A DNA stretch of 64,000 bases from SHWC01 sp050173345 (GCA_050173345.1 JBFXKW010000004.1:124001-188000), one strand, 5' to 3'. Numbered from the stretch's first letter, positions 9,223 through 17,839 are shown. Numbers and translations: made by a program. The notes: generated from the letters alone by a model not told the origin.

Positions 9223-10026
9223 ATGAAGCTGAGCGATGCACAATGCGCGGCGTTCGACCGCGAGGGCTATCTGTTCCTGCCCGGCGCGTTCTCGCGGGAC
9301 GAGGCGGCGCTGCTGAACGACGAGGCGCACCGCATCTTCGCGCTCGACCGCGAGGAGGTCTGGCGCGAGAAGACGGGTGTCGCGCGCACCGCCTTCGCCG
9401 CGCACACCTACAACGACGCGCATGGCAGGCTCGGCCGCCATCCGCGCCTGATCGGGCCGGTCGAGCAGTTGGTCGGCGGCCGGGTCTACATGCACCAGTA
9501 CAAGATCAACGCCAAGGCCGCCTTCGACGGCGACGTCTGGCAATGGCATCAGGACTACGGTACCTGGAAGGCCGATGACGACATGCCCGAGCCGCGCGCC
9601 ATGAACATCGCGGTCTTCCTCGACGACGTGACCGCCGCCAACGGGCCGCTCCTGTTCATCCCGCAGAGCCACAAGCTCGGCGCGCTCGACGCCGGGCACG
9701 ACCTCGCGACCACGAGCTATCCCCTTTGGACGCTCGACCGCGAGACGGTGACGCGGCTCGCCAAGGTGGGCGGCTGCGTCGCGCCGACCGGGCCGGCCGG
9801 CTCCATGCTGATGTTCCATTCCTGCCTGGTCCATGCCAGCCCGCCCAACATCAGCCCGTTCGACCGCACCATCGTCTATCTCTCGCTGTGCGAGGTCTCG
9901 AACCACATCCGCCGCTTCAAGCGGAAGCCGTGGATCGCGCACCGCGACTTCACGCCGATCGAGCCGCTCGCCGACGACTGCCTCGACGAGCTGGTCCGCG
10001 CGCGCCGCGCGCAGGCAGCGGAGTAG
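9223..10026 (+). CDS. Phytanoyl-CoA dioxygenase (PhyH/EctD-like) family protein
   Basis: A 267-residue Fe(II)/2-oxoglutarate oxygenase. The metal motif is visible as WQWHQDYGTWKADDDMPEPR (HxD) with the distal His in MLMFHSCLVHASPPN, and KINAKAAFDG before it resembles ectoine hydroxylase. No ectoine genes are nearby, so the true substrate is unknown. A GAGGGGGCGG ribosome site precedes the ATG. The next gene, a dehydrogenase with a SAF-like C-terminus, starts 8 bp after the stop, so the two are probably co-transcribed and share a pathway. Confidence 0.88.
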   Translation: MKLSDAQCAAFDREGYLFLPGAFSRDEAALLNDEAHRIFALDREEVWREKTGVARTAFAAHTYNDAHGRLGRHPRLIGPVEQLVGGRVYMHQYKINAKAAFDGDVWQWHQDYGTWKADDDMPEPRAMNIAVFLDDVTAANGPLLFIPQSHKLGALDAGHDLATTSYPLWTLDRETVTRLAKVGGCVAPTGPAGSMLMFHSCLVHASPPNISPFDRTIVYLSLCEVSNHIRRFKRKPWIAHRDFTPIEPLADDCLDELVRARRAQAAE

Positions 10027-10033
10027 AAGCGCC

Positions 10034-11359
10034 ATGAGCCTCCACGCCCTGCTGCAACGCCGCGCCGCGGCCGGCCGGCCGGTGCGCGCCGCGCTGATCG
10101 GCGCCGGCAAGTTCGGCTCGATGTTCCTCTCGCAAGTTCCGACCACGCCGGGCCTGGAACTCTCCGGCATCGCCGACCTCGCGCCCGATCGCGCGCGCGA
10201 GGCGTGCCGCCGCGTCGGCTGGCCAGACGAGCGCATCGCCGCGACCCGCTTCACCGACGATGCTGCGGCGCTGATCGCAGCGGACGAAACCGAGGTGGTG
10301 ATCGAGGCGACCGGCAGCCCGGCCGCCGGCATCGCGCATGCGCGCGCCGCCATCGCAAACGGCAAGCACATCGTCATGGTCAATGTCGAGGCGGATGCGC
10401 TCGCCGGCCCCCTGCTCGCCCGGCAGGCCGAGCGCGCCGGCACCGTCTACTCGCTGGCCTATGGCGACCAGCCGGCGCTGATCTGCGAATTGGTCGACTG
10501 GGCGCGTGCCGCCGGCTTCGAGGTGATCGTGGCCGGCAAGGGCACCAAGTACCTGCCCGCCTACCACGCCTCGACGCCCGAGACCGTGTGGGGCCATTAC
10601 GGCCTGACGCCGGAACAGGCCGCGCGGGGCGGCATGAACCCGCAGATGTTCAACTCCTTCCTCGACGGCACCAAATCCGGGATCGAGATGGCGGCGGTCG
10701 CGAACGCGACCGGCCTGACCCCGCCGCCCGACGGGCTCGGCTTCCCGCCCTCGGGCGTCGATGACCTGCCGCGCGTGCTCGGCCTCTCGAACGAGGGCGG
10801 CGCGCTGCACCATCGCGGCCAGGTCGAGGTGGTCTCGAGCCTGGAGCGCGACGGCAGGCCGGTATTCCGCGACCTGCGCTGGGGCGTCTATGTCGTTTTC
10901 GAGGCGCCGCACCCATACGCCGCGCGCTGCTTCGGCGAATACGGCCTCATCACCGACCCGTCGGGCACGCGCACCGCCATGTACAAGCCCTATCACCTGA
11001 TCGGCCTCGAGCTCGGCATCTCGGTGCTCTCGGCCGCGCTGCGCAGGGAGCCGACCGGCGCGCCCAGCGGCTTCCGCGGCGACGTGGTGGCGACCGCCAA
11101 GCGCAACCTCAAGGCCGGCGAGGTGCTCGACGGCGAAGGCGGCGCGCTGGTCTGGGGCAAGCTATTGCCCGCCGCCGAGAGCCTGCGCATCGGCGGCCTG
11201 CCGATCGGCCTCGCCCACCGCCTCGCCCTGAGCCACGATGTGCCGGCCGGACGCTGCCTGAGTTGGTCTGATGTCCGGCTCGACGAGGCCGACCCCACCT
11301 TGCGCTTCCGCCGCGACATGGAACGCGCCTTCGCGCCGACGGCGGAGGCGGCGGAGTGA
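10034..11359 (+). CDS. NAD(P)-dependent oxidoreductase with C-terminal SAF-like domain (homoserine dehydrogenase-like)
   Basis: 441 residues from ATG 10034; the frame is open further upstream, but only inside the preceding gene. The N-terminus is a Rossmann fold (ALIGAGKFGSMF). A GTKYLPAYHASTPETVWGHY segment is typical of the homoserine-dehydrogenase-like/SAF family, and the C-terminal LKAGEVLDGEGGALVWGKLL resembles the SAF/antifreeze-like fold. Proteins of this kind occur beside hydroxylases and dehydratases in poorly described carbon pathways. Reaction and substrate are not known; the pairing with the upstream dioxygenase is the best clue. Confidence 0.82.
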   Translation: MSLHALLQRRAAAGRPVRAALIGAGKFGSMFLSQVPTTPGLELSGIADLAPDRAREACRRVGWPDERIAATRFTDDAAALIAADETEVVIEATGSPAAGIAHARAAIANGKHIVMVNVEADALAGPLLARQAERAGTVYSLAYGDQPALICELVDWARAAGFEVIVAGKGTKYLPAYHASTPETVWGHYGLTPEQAARGGMNPQMFNSFLDGTKSGIEMAAVANATGLTPPPDGLGFPPSGVDDLPRVLGLSNEGGALHHRGQVEVVSSLERDGRPVFRDLRWGVYVVFEAPHPYAARCFGEYGLITDPSGTRTAMYKPYHLIGLELGISVLSAALRREPTGAPSGFRGDVVATAKRNLKAGEVLDGEGGALVWGKLLPAAESLRIGGLPIGLAHRLALSHDVPAGRCLSWSDVRLDEADPTLRFRRDMERAFAPTAEAAE

Positions 11360-11393
11360 GCTTGCAGTGAGTGCCTTCCGGTAGACCTTTTCT

Positions 11394-11485
11394 CGTCATG
11401 CTCCGCGAAGGCGGAGCATCCAGAGACAGCGGCACTGTGATTGCCAAGACCCTCTGGATTGCCCGGTCAAGCCGGGCAATGACGA
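11394..11485 (-). repeat. Dispersed palindromic repeat, family B (copy 1, inverted)
   Basis: The arms CGTCATGCTCCGCGAAGGCG and GGTCAAGCCGGGCAATGACG flank a core that reads, on the minus strand, TTGGCAATCACAGTGCCGC. This is the same core as copies at 15.1 and 35.3 kb, but in the opposite orientation. It fills most of the gap between the dehydrogenase and tetR. Confidence 0.8.
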
Positions 11486-11506
11486 TTAAGGACGATAAGA
11501 GATCTC

Positions 11507-12160
11507 TCAGCCCCGCCGCTGATACGCCCGCACGAAGACGCGGGCGGCTTCCTTGATACGGCGCTCGATCGCGGCGTCGTCTGGCTCGCCGCCCTCGAAG
11601 GGCAGGCCAATGAAGCGGCGCAGGTGGATGTCGCTCCTGATCGCGCCGAGGAAGAGCTCGGCCGCGACCCTCGGGTCGGGCACGGCGAGCGCGCCGCGTG
11701 CCGACATCTCGGCGAAGAAGCGCGTCGCGGCATCCAGGGCGGGGCCGGGGCCGGCCTGGTAGAACGCCTCGGCTAGTTCGGGCTGGCGCGCGCTCTCGGC
11801 GGCGACGACGCGGCCGAGCGCGAGCGAGTTCTCCGCGAACAGGAGATCGACATAGCGGCGGCCGAGCTCGAGCAGGCCGGCTTCCGGCGTTTCGGCACTG
11901 ACCGTGCCCGGCGCCTCGGGCGCGAGGCGGCGGCCGCACTCCTCCGCCACCATGGCGCCGAAGAGCTGCGCCTTGCTGCCGAAATGGGCATAGACGGTCG
12001 CCTTCGAGACGCCCGCCTCGCGCGTGATCGCGTCCATGCTCGCATTGGCATAGCCGACCGCCATGAAGACGGCGCGCGCCGCGTTCAGGATGCGGGCCCG
12101 CTTGTCCGGCCCGCTCTGCCCGTCCTCGCTGACGGCCGGCGGCGCTGAAATGGTTTCCAC
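11507..12160 (-). CDS. TetR family transcriptional repressor
   Basis: 217 residues. The N-terminal helix-turn-helix is clear (RARILNAARAVFMAVGYANA, then MDAITREAGVSKATVYAHF), followed by a diverged ligand-binding domain. It is divergent from the emrA/emrB-type efflux genes with about 140 bp between starts. That gap holds a 21-bp inverted repeat, so the protein very probably represses the pump and possibly itself, and is released by a pump substrate. Confidence 0.93.
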   Translation of the reverse strand: METISAPPAVSEDGQSGPDKRARILNAARAVFMAVGYANASMDAITREAGVSKATVYAHFGSKAQLFGAMVAEECGRRLAPEAPGTVSAETPEAGLLELGRRYVDLLFAENSLALGRVVAAESARQPELAEAFYQAGPGPALDAATRFFAEMSARGALAVPDPRVAAELFLGAIRSDIHLRRFIGLPFEGGEPDDAAIERRIKEAARVFVRAYQRRG

Positions 12161-12232
12161 GTCTTAACCTTATCCGGCTGGAATAAGCGTCTTTTCGCCC
12201 CTTGACGCCACCCGTGTCGAGCCTCATCATAC

Positions 12233-12253
12233 TGAACTGAACCGTTCAGTTCA
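12233..12253. promoter_or_regulatory. TetR operator (9-bp inverted repeat, 3-bp centre)
   Basis: TGAACTGAA-CCG-TTCAGTTCA is a perfect 9-bp inverted repeat in the divergent tetR/efflux intergenic region. It lies immediately downstream of a possible promoter for the pump (TTGACG at 12202-12207 and CATCAT at 12225-12230, 17 bp apart), so a bound repressor would block initiation. The same ACTGAACNGTTCAGT-type core is typical of TetR regulators beside efflux pumps. Confidence 0.85.
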
Positions 12254-12300
12254 ATCCTGTTTCCGCGCCATGCAGTGCGGAACGGGCCGTGGAGCGTTCG

Positions 12301-13404
12301 ATGGCAAGGCGCCGGATCGTTTTCCTGTTCCTGATGCTGGTGCTGGTCGGCGGGCTCGCCGGCGGCGGCTGGTATTGGTGGACCACGCTGCGCTTCAGGG
12401 AAACCACCGACGACGCCTATATCGTCGGCGACATCACCACGATCAGCCCGAAGCTCGCGGGCTACGTGACCGAGGTGCCGGTCGACCACAACCAGCCGGT
12501 CGCGGCCGGCGATCTCCTGGTCAAGCTGGATGACCGGGACATCGTCGCGCGACTGCAGGTCGCCGCGGCGCGGATCGAGGAGCGCGAGGCGGCGGTCGCC
12601 GTGATCGACCGGCAGATGGCGCAGGCCGAGGCCGCGATCGAGCGGGTGCAGGCCGAGCTTCGCTGGGTCGCCGCCGAGCAGAAGCGGATCGAGCAGGACT
12701 ATCAGCGCGACAAGCAGCTCGTCGGTCAGAAGGTCATCCCGACGACGCGCTTCGATGCGATTTCGGCCGAGCGCCAGAAGATCGCGGCGACCGCGATGCG
12801 CGACGAGGCGATGCTCGACGAAGCCAAGCACAACCGCGAGGTGCTGAACGCCAACCGGCAGCAGGCGCTCGCCGCCATCGAGGCCGCCAAGGCCGAGCAC
12901 GAGCTCGCCAAGCTCGACCTCGAGCACACCGAAATCCGCGCGCCGGTCGCCGGCATCATCGGCAACCGCTCGGTGCACGCCGGCGAGTATGTGCGGCCCG
13001 GCGTCGCGCTGATGTCGGTGGTGCCGCTCGAAGCGGTCTGGGTCGAGGCCAACTTCAAGGAAACCCAGATCGAGGGCATGCGGCACGGCCAGAAGGTCTC
13101 GATCGAGGTGGACGCCTATCCCGACCTCGCGCTCGAAGGCCGCATCGAGAGCCTGTCGCCCGCGAGCGGCGCCAATTTCAGCCTGCTGCCGCCCGAGAAC
13201 GCGACCGGCAACTTCACCAAGATCGTGCAGCGCGTGCCGGTGCGCATCGCGCTGCCCGCGGACGTACTGAAGCAGGAACTGCTGCGCCCCGGCCTCTCCG
13301 TGGTGGTGACCGCGGACCGCCGCGACGGCGAGGCGGCGGCGGAAGAGACCGCGCAGGCCGCCGCCCCGGCGGCGGGCGCCGGCCAGGCCGCCGCGGCCGA
13401 ATAG
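12301..13404 (+). CDS. HlyD/EmrA family membrane fusion protein
   Basis: 367 residues from ATG 12301, chosen over an in-frame GTG at 12289 because GGAG lies 7 nt before the ATG. One N-terminal membrane helix (IVFLFLMLVLVGGLAGGG) is followed by the lipoyl half-motif AGYVTEVPVDHNQPVAAGD, a long alpha-helical hairpin (about residues 75-205), and the second half IRAPVAGIIGNRSVHAG. The C-terminus is Ala-rich. It acts as the periplasmic adaptor for the MFS pump encoded 24 bp downstream. Confidence 0.92.
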   Translation: MARRRIVFLFLMLVLVGGLAGGGWYWWTTLRFRETTDDAYIVGDITTISPKLAGYVTEVPVDHNQPVAAGDLLVKLDDRDIVARLQVAAARIEEREAAVAVIDRQMAQAEAAIERVQAELRWVAAEQKRIEQDYQRDKQLVGQKVIPTTRFDAISAERQKIAATAMRDEAMLDEAKHNREVLNANRQQALAAIEAAKAEHELAKLDLEHTEIRAPVAGIIGNRSVHAGEYVRPGVALMSVVPLEAVWVEANFKETQIEGMRHGQKVSIEVDAYPDLALEGRIESLSPASGANFSLLPPENATGNFTKIVQRVPVRIALPADVLKQELLRPGLSVVVTADRRDGEAAAEETAQAAAPAAGAGQAAAAE

Positions 13405-13428
13405 CGGGCGGCAGGCGGGGCTCACCTC

Positions 13429-15033
13429 ATGGCCTCGGCGAGCGAAGCGGCCGCCGCCGATCCGGCAGCGGCGCCCCACGCGGGCGAGCCCGACGCCAAG
13501 AGCCGGCGCAACGTCGCCGGCTTCTTCATCATGGTGGTCGGCATGTTCATGGCGATCCTGGACATCCAGATCGTCGCGAGCTCGCTCACCGAAATCCGCG
13601 CCGGCCTGAACGCCAGCTCGACCGAGGTGAGCTGGGTGCAGACCTCCTACCTGATCGCCGAGGTCGTGATGATCCCGCTCTCGGGCTGGCTCGCGCGGCT
13701 GCTCTCGACGCGCTGGCTGTTCACCATCTCGGCTGCCGGCTTCACGTTCGCGAGCATCCTCTGCGGCGTCGCCTGGAACCTCGAATCCATGATCATCTTC
13801 CGGGCGTTCCAGGGCTTCATCGGCGGCGCGATGATCCCGACCGTGTTCGCGGTCGCGATGCAGCTCTTCCGTGGCCCCGGCGCCGCGCGCACCACCATCT
13901 TCATCGGCCTGATCGTGACGCTGGCGCCGACCCTCGGGCCCACGCTCGGCGGCTACGTGACCCAGGCGCTGAGCTGGCACTGGCTCTTCTTCATCAACGT
14001 GATCCCGGGCCTCGCCATCACCATCCTGGTGCCGCTGCTGGTCGACGTCGACCGGCCGGAGCCCGGCCTGATCAGGCAGATCGACCTACCCGGCCTCGGC
14101 CTCATCGCGATCTTCCTCGGCTCGCTCCAGTTCGTGCTCGAGGAAGGCCCGCGCAACGACTGGTTCGAGGACCGCCAGATCGCGCTGTTCGCCATCGTCT
14201 GCGTCGTCACCGGCGTGCTGTTCATCTATCGCGGGCTGACCCATCCGCGCCGCATGATCGACCTCACCGCGTTCGCCGACCGCAACTTCGCGGTCGGCTG
14301 CCTCTACAGCCTGATCCTCGGCGTCGGGCTCTACGGCACGGTCTATCTGGTGCCGCAGTTCCTCGGCCAGGTGCGCGCGTTCGACAGCCTCAAGATCGGC
14401 TACGTCATGATGGTGGTCGGGCTCGCCCAGCTGCTTTCCGCGCCGGTCGCGGGCATGCTCGCGGCGCGCATCGATTCGCGGCTCATGCTGGCGCTCGGGC
14501 TCCTGCTGTTCGGCTATTCGAGCTGGCTGATCACCGACCTGACCAGCCAGGCGAGCTATGCCGAGATGTTCTGGGCGCAGGCGCTGCGCGGCTTCTCGCT
14601 GATGTTCTGCTTCCTGCCGATCAACCAGCTCGCGCTCGGCCACCTCCAGGTCGCCAAGCTCAAGAACGCGAGCGGGCTCTACAACCTGATGCGCAATCTC
14701 GGCGGCGCGCTCGGCCTCGCGCTCCTCAACACGCTGGTGCAGGACCGCACCAGCCTGCACTACCAGCGCATGGCCGAGCACATCAGCCCGGCGAACGAGC
14801 AGGTCATGGGCTTCCTCGATGGCCTCTCGGCGCACCTCGCCGACCGGCTCGGCGACGGCGCGAGCGACCAGGCGGCGCTCAAGCTCTTGGAATCGATGGT
14901 CGCCCGCGAGGCGCTGACCAAGAGCTTCAACGACGCCTTCCTGGTGATCGCCGCGGTGTTCGGCATCGCCATCATCCTGATGCCGATCGTGCGCAAGGTC
15001 CGCTTCGGCGCCGGCCCGGAAGGCGGGCATTGA
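13429..15033 (+). CDS. DHA2 family MFS drug:H+ antiporter (EmrB/QacA type)
   Basis: 534 residues with about 14 hydrophobic helices. The MFS signature regions are present: MAILDIQIVASSLTEI (helix 1), SGWLARLLSTRWLF (motif A) and PTLGPTLGGYVTQALSWHWL (motif C, typical of antiporters). With the upstream HlyD-type adaptor it should form an EmrAB-like tripartite pump needing an outer-membrane channel encoded elsewhere. Both genes are likely controlled by the divergent TetR. Confidence 0.94.
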   Translation: MASASEAAAADPAAAPHAGEPDAKSRRNVAGFFIMVVGMFMAILDIQIVASSLTEIRAGLNASSTEVSWVQTSYLIAEVVMIPLSGWLARLLSTRWLFTISAAGFTFASILCGVAWNLESMIIFRAFQGFIGGAMIPTVFAVAMQLFRGPGAARTTIFIGLIVTLAPTLGPTLGGYVTQALSWHWLFFINVIPGLAITILVPLLVDVDRPEPGLIRQIDLPGLGLIAIFLGSLQFVLEEGPRNDWFEDRQIALFAIVCVVTGVLFIYRGLTHPRRMIDLTAFADRNFAVGCLYSLILGVGLYGTVYLVPQFLGQVRAFDSLKIGYVMMVVGLAQLLSAPVAGMLAARIDSRLMLALGLLLFGYSSWLITDLTSQASYAEMFWAQALRGFSLMFCFLPINQLALGHLQVAKLKNASGLYNLMRNLGGALGLALLNTLVQDRTSLHYQRMAEHISPANEQVMGFLDGLSAHLADRLGDGASDQAALKLLESMVAREALTKSFNDAFLVIAAVFGIAIILMPIVRKVRFGAGPEGGH

Positions 15034-15041
15034 GGCTCTTA

Positions 15042-15155
15042 TCGTCATTGCCGTCCCCCGGCTTGACCGGGGGATCAACCCGGCAATCCAGGAATCCTCG
15101 GCAACCGTAGTGCCGCCGCCCCTGGATGCGCGGATCAAGTCCGCGCATGACGAAG
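15042..15155 (+). repeat. Dispersed palindromic repeat, family B (copy 2)
   Basis: The two arms (TCATTGCCGTCCCCCGGCTT and GATCAAGTCCGCGCATGACG) flank the core CAGGAATCCTCGGCAACCGT followed by AGTGCCGCCGCCCCTGGA. The core matches the copy at 35.3 kb almost exactly. It is non-coding and lies between the MFS pump and tRNA-Gly. Confidence 0.82.
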
Positions 15156-15295
15156 AAGGGGGCACAACGAGGCCGCCGGCTTTCGATTGTGATGTTTAGC
15201 CCTCATCCCTGCCGACGGACGAGGCCCCGCAGCCACGCCGGACGCGATCAACCGTCTTTACGGCGCCGGCCGCTTCGCTCAATATTCCGGGCGGC

Positions 15296-15369
15296 GCGGG
15301 TGTAGCTCAATGGTAGAGCAGAAGCTTCCCAAGCTTACGACGAGGGTTCGATTCCCTTCACCCGCTCCA
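15296..15369 (+). tRNA. tRNA-Gly (anticodon CCC)
   Basis: A cloverleaf is readable: acceptor GCGGGTG pairs with CACCCGC, the D arm is GCTCAATGGTAGAGC, the anticodon loop is TTCCCAA (anticodon CCC), and the T arm is GAGGGTTCGATTCCCTTC. The encoded CCA is at 15367-15369. The outermost anticodon-stem pair (GAAGC with GCTTA) is a mismatch; the other four pair. Confidence 0.95.
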
Positions 15370-15400
15370 GCTTCCACTCAGCGCAGCAACGCTGACTCTC

Positions 15401-15495
15401 TCGTCGTCCCCCGGCTTGACCGGGGGACCCAGAAGCCGACGTGAAACGTCGGCGCCGCCCCCCTGGATGCCCCGCCTTCGCGGGGCATGACGAAG
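15401..15495 (+). repeat. Dispersed palindromic repeat, family B (copy 3, variant core)
   Basis: The arms CGTCCCCCGGCTTGACCGGG and CCCCGCCTTCGCGGGGCATG belong to family B, but the core is replaced by a small hairpin, GCCGACGTGAAACGTCGGC. It lies just downstream of tRNA-Gly. Confidence 0.75.
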
Positions 15496-15560
15496 CACGG
15501 ACGAGCGCCACATTCGCTACCAAGTCGAGGAACAGGCCCGAACGGCCGGGCGTAAGCATG

Positions 15561-15597
15561 TTGACGCTTGTATGTACATTTGAGCATACTAAATGAC
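15561..15597 (+). promoter_or_regulatory. Promoter/operator of brnTA
   Basis: TTGACG (15561-15566) and CATACT (15585-15590) are 18 bp apart, a good sigma-70-like promoter. An inverted repeat, GTATG-N10-CATAC (15570-15589), overlaps the spacer and -10 and is a candidate site for autoregulation by the BrnA antitoxin. Transcription would begin about 7 nt after the -10, at or within a base or two of the brnT ATG (15598). Confidence 0.65.
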
Positions 15598-15912
15598 ATG
15601 GAAACCGTCGTTTCCGGCTTCGATTGGGACGAGGGCAACCGCGCCAAGTGTCAGAAGCACGGCGTATCGATCCCCGAGATCGAGGCCCTGTTCGCCGGAG
15701 AGCTGGCAGTGTTCCCCGCCTTGAGCCGCTCCTGGCATGAGGAGAGGCTCAAGGCGATCGGGAAGACACGCGCTGGTCGCCACGTCTTCGTCGTGTTCAC
15801 GCTGAGGAAGCGAAGCACGGGCGTCCTCATCCGTCCGATCAGCGCCCGTTACATGCACAAGCAAGAGGTTGATCACTATGAAAAGGAAGTTGCCAAGGCT
15901 GAAAAGCGATGA
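15598..15912 (+). CDS. brnT: BrnT family toxin (RelE-fold ribonuclease)
   Basis: 104 residues from ATG 15598; an in-frame TTG 30 nt upstream lies inside the promoter and is unlikely. BrnT landmarks are FDWDEGNRAKCQKHGVS at the N-terminus, a GRHVFVVFTLR strand, and the family-defining RPISARYMHKQEVDHYEKE end. BrnT toxins cleave RNA and arrest translation until neutralised by BrnA. The antitoxin gene overlaps its last 35 bp. No ribosome site is visible, consistent with a leaderless message. Confidence 0.92.
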   Translation: METVVSGFDWDEGNRAKCQKHGVSIPEIEALFAGELAVFPALSRSWHEERLKAIGKTRAGRHVFVVFTLRKRSTGVLIRPISARYMHKQEVDHYEKEVAKAEKR

Positions 15913-16135
15913 GGAAGCCGAGGCGTTCGTCGAGGCGGCCGACCTGACCGAGTACGATCTTTCGGATTTCAGGCGTGTACGCTTCGAGTTCGAGCCGAAA
16001 ACCGAGCGCGTCAACATGCGGCTTCCGGCATCGCTGCTGAAGGCGGTGAGAACCGCCGCGGCGCGGCAGGGTATCCCCTATCAGCGTTTCATCCGGCAGG
16101 TTCTGGAACGTGCGGTGGAAGCACGAAAATCCTGA
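15878..16135 (+). CDS. brnA: BrnA family antitoxin
   Basis: 85 residues from ATG 15878, which has AAGAGG about 10 nt upstream (an in-frame TTG at 15869 is less likely). The N-terminal acidic part should wrap the toxin. The C-terminus RVNMRLPASLLKAVRTAAAR followed by GIPYQRFIRQVLERAV is a ribbon-helix-helix DNA-binding region. The gene overlaps brnT by 35 bp, as in other brnTA modules, and the pair probably represses its own promoter. Confidence 0.9.
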   Translation: MKRKLPRLKSDEEAEAFVEAADLTEYDLSDFRRVRFEFEPKTERVNMRLPASLLKAVRTAAARQGIPYQRFIRQVLERAVEARKS

Positions 16136-16159
16136 CCAGCCGCGAACTGAACAGCACCC

Positions 16160-16750
16160 CTACGACGCCATGTAGCGTGCCATGTATTGGCGGATGTTCT
16201 GCTCGAGCGTGGTGTTGAGGTCGTTGATCAGCGCCTCGGTGATCTCCTGGTAGATCTGGTCGCGCTCGTTGAGCGTCAGCCCTTCCGGGATGGTGCGCGT
16301 GCGCTGGGCCCGCGCGGTGACGGTCGAAGTCACATTGCCGCCATTGTCGAGCGTCTCGAGCAGGACGTTGACGGTCGCATCGATGCGCTCGACCTGATCG
16401 GTGGTGAACAACGCCTCGACGCCCTCGGTGCGCGGCAGCGGCGCGCGGCGCGCGCTGGCGTCCTCGATCGTGACGCGCAGCGAACCGTCCTGGCCAACCG
16501 GCCGCAGCCGGTCGCTCACCCAGCGCTTGAAGGCGAGCGCGGGCGGCGTCGGGAAGGTGTGCTCGACGTTCGGGTCCTGGAGCGGCGAGCGGTAGGCCTC
16601 GACCAGGTCGACCCGTGCGACCGACAGCTCGAGCGGCGGCAGGTGCGAATAGCTGAGCGTCGGGATGACCGGCCGCGTCACCGTGGTCGAGCAGCCGATC
16701 AGCGCGGCCACCAGCACGAGCGCGCCGAACCGGCTCAAGCGAGCGAACAT
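16160..16750 (-). CDS. Conserved lipoprotein of unknown function
   Basis: 196 residues from ATG 16750 (the frame extends upstream to 16840, but without a signal peptide). The N-terminus MFARLSRFGALVLVAALIGC is a lipoprotein signal peptide with lipobox ALIGC. The mature part has no motif I can name; it alternates beta-strand-like segments and ends in a helix (EQNIRQYMARYM). An outer-membrane or periplasmic assembly role would be a guess. It converges on brnA and follows hslO on the same strand. Confidence 0.8.
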   Translation of the reverse strand: MFARLSRFGALVLVAALIGCSTTVTRPVIPTLSYSHLPPLELSVARVDLVEAYRSPLQDPNVEHTFPTPPALAFKRWVSDRLRPVGQDGSLRVTIEDASARRAPLPRTEGVEALFTTDQVERIDATVNVLLETLDNGGNVTSTVTARAQRTRTIPEGLTLNERDQIYQEITEALINDLNTTLEQNIRQYMARYMAS

Positions 16751-16903
16751 GACGGGCCTCCCTTCGCTCCTCGGATGATTGTGTTCTGGACCCGCGGCCT
16801 CATCGCGGGCTCGGCGCCGGGCGGGCGGCACCGCCTGCAACGGCAGAGCGCCCGCCGGCGAATCGCGATGCGCGACTATAAATGAACGGGGCCCGCCGCC
16901 GTT

Positions 16904-17839
16904 TCAAGCGGCATAGAGCGCATCGAGCTCTGCGTCGTCGAAACTCTCGGCCCGATGGCAGAACTGGCACGTCACGACGACGCGGCCGTCTTCGATCTTG
17001 AAGGTTTCGACCTCGCTGCGCGGCATGGCGCGCAGCACCGCGGCCACCCGCTCGCGCGAGCAGCGGCAGGCGAAGCGCAGCTCGCGCGGCCGCGTCAGCC
17101 TGACTCCTTCCTCATGGAACAGGCGATAGAGCAGCCGCGGCGAGCCGAGCACGGGATCGAGCAGCTCGTCGTCGGCCACGCTGCTCATCAGGATCACGGC
17201 GCGGCGCCAATCCTCCTCCGGGTCGTCATCGGCCCAGCCGATGCCGCCCGCGGCCTCGCCCTCGTCCGCGACGCCGCCTTCGCCCGGCACCCGCTGCAGC
17301 ATGAGCGCGCCGGCGCGCCAGGCGCCCGCGACCGGCGCCGCGGCCAGCTTGATCGCGGTCGCGATCTGCTCGGACTGGCGGAAATAGGCATGGGCGCAGG
17401 CCGAGAGCGTGGCGCCCTCGAGCGGCACGATGCCCTGGTAGCGCTCGGTATCCGGCCCCTGGTCCACGGTGAAGGCGAGATGGCCCGCGCCGAGCAGGCG
17501 CGGCACCGGCTCGCGCCTGGCCGCCTCGCCGGCCTCGCCGAGCGCGTCGCGGTCGAACGAGGCGTAGCCGCGCAGCGCGCCGTCGCTGGTCAGGTCGGCA
17601 AGCAGGGTCGGCACCGGCCCGTTGCCGCGCGCCTGCACCGAGAACACGCCGTCATATTTGAGCGAGCCGCCGAGCACGACCGTCAGCGCCATCAGCTCGC
17701 CGAGCAGCGTCGCCACCTCGGGCGGGTAGTCGGTCTGGCGCAGCACGGTGTTGGCGGTCTCGCCGAGCCTGACATGCTGGCCGCGCAGGCGCTGGCGGCC
17801 GAGCCGGAACGGCTGGAGCCGATCGTCCCGGCCCTCCAT
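16904..17839 (-). CDS. hslO: Redox-regulated molecular chaperone Hsp33
   Basis: 311 residues from ATG 17839; the frame stays open far upstream through argF, but the start fits 5 bp after the argF stop. The zinc site that senses oxidation is visible as FACRCSRERV and VTCQFCHR near the C-terminus (CxC...CxxC). FSVQARGNGPVPTLLADLTS and GYASFDRD are typical of the core. On oxidative stress Hsp33 releases zinc, forms disulfides and holds unfolding proteins. The order argD-argF-hslO is a familiar alphaproteobacterial arrangement. Confidence 0.95.
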   Translation of the reverse strand: MEGRDDRLQPFRLGRQRLRGQHVRLGETANTVLRQTDYPPEVATLLGELMALTVVLGGSLKYDGVFSVQARGNGPVPTLLADLTSDGALRGYASFDRDALGEAGEAARREPVPRLLGAGHLAFTVDQGPDTERYQGIVPLEGATLSACAHAYFRQSEQIATAIKLAAAPVAGAWRAGALMLQRVPGEGGVADEGEAAGGIGWADDDPEEDWRRAVILMSSVADDELLDPVLGSPRLLYRLFHEEGVRLTRPRELRFACRCSRERVAAVLRAMPRSEVETFKIEDGRVVVTCQFCHRAESFDDAELDALYAA

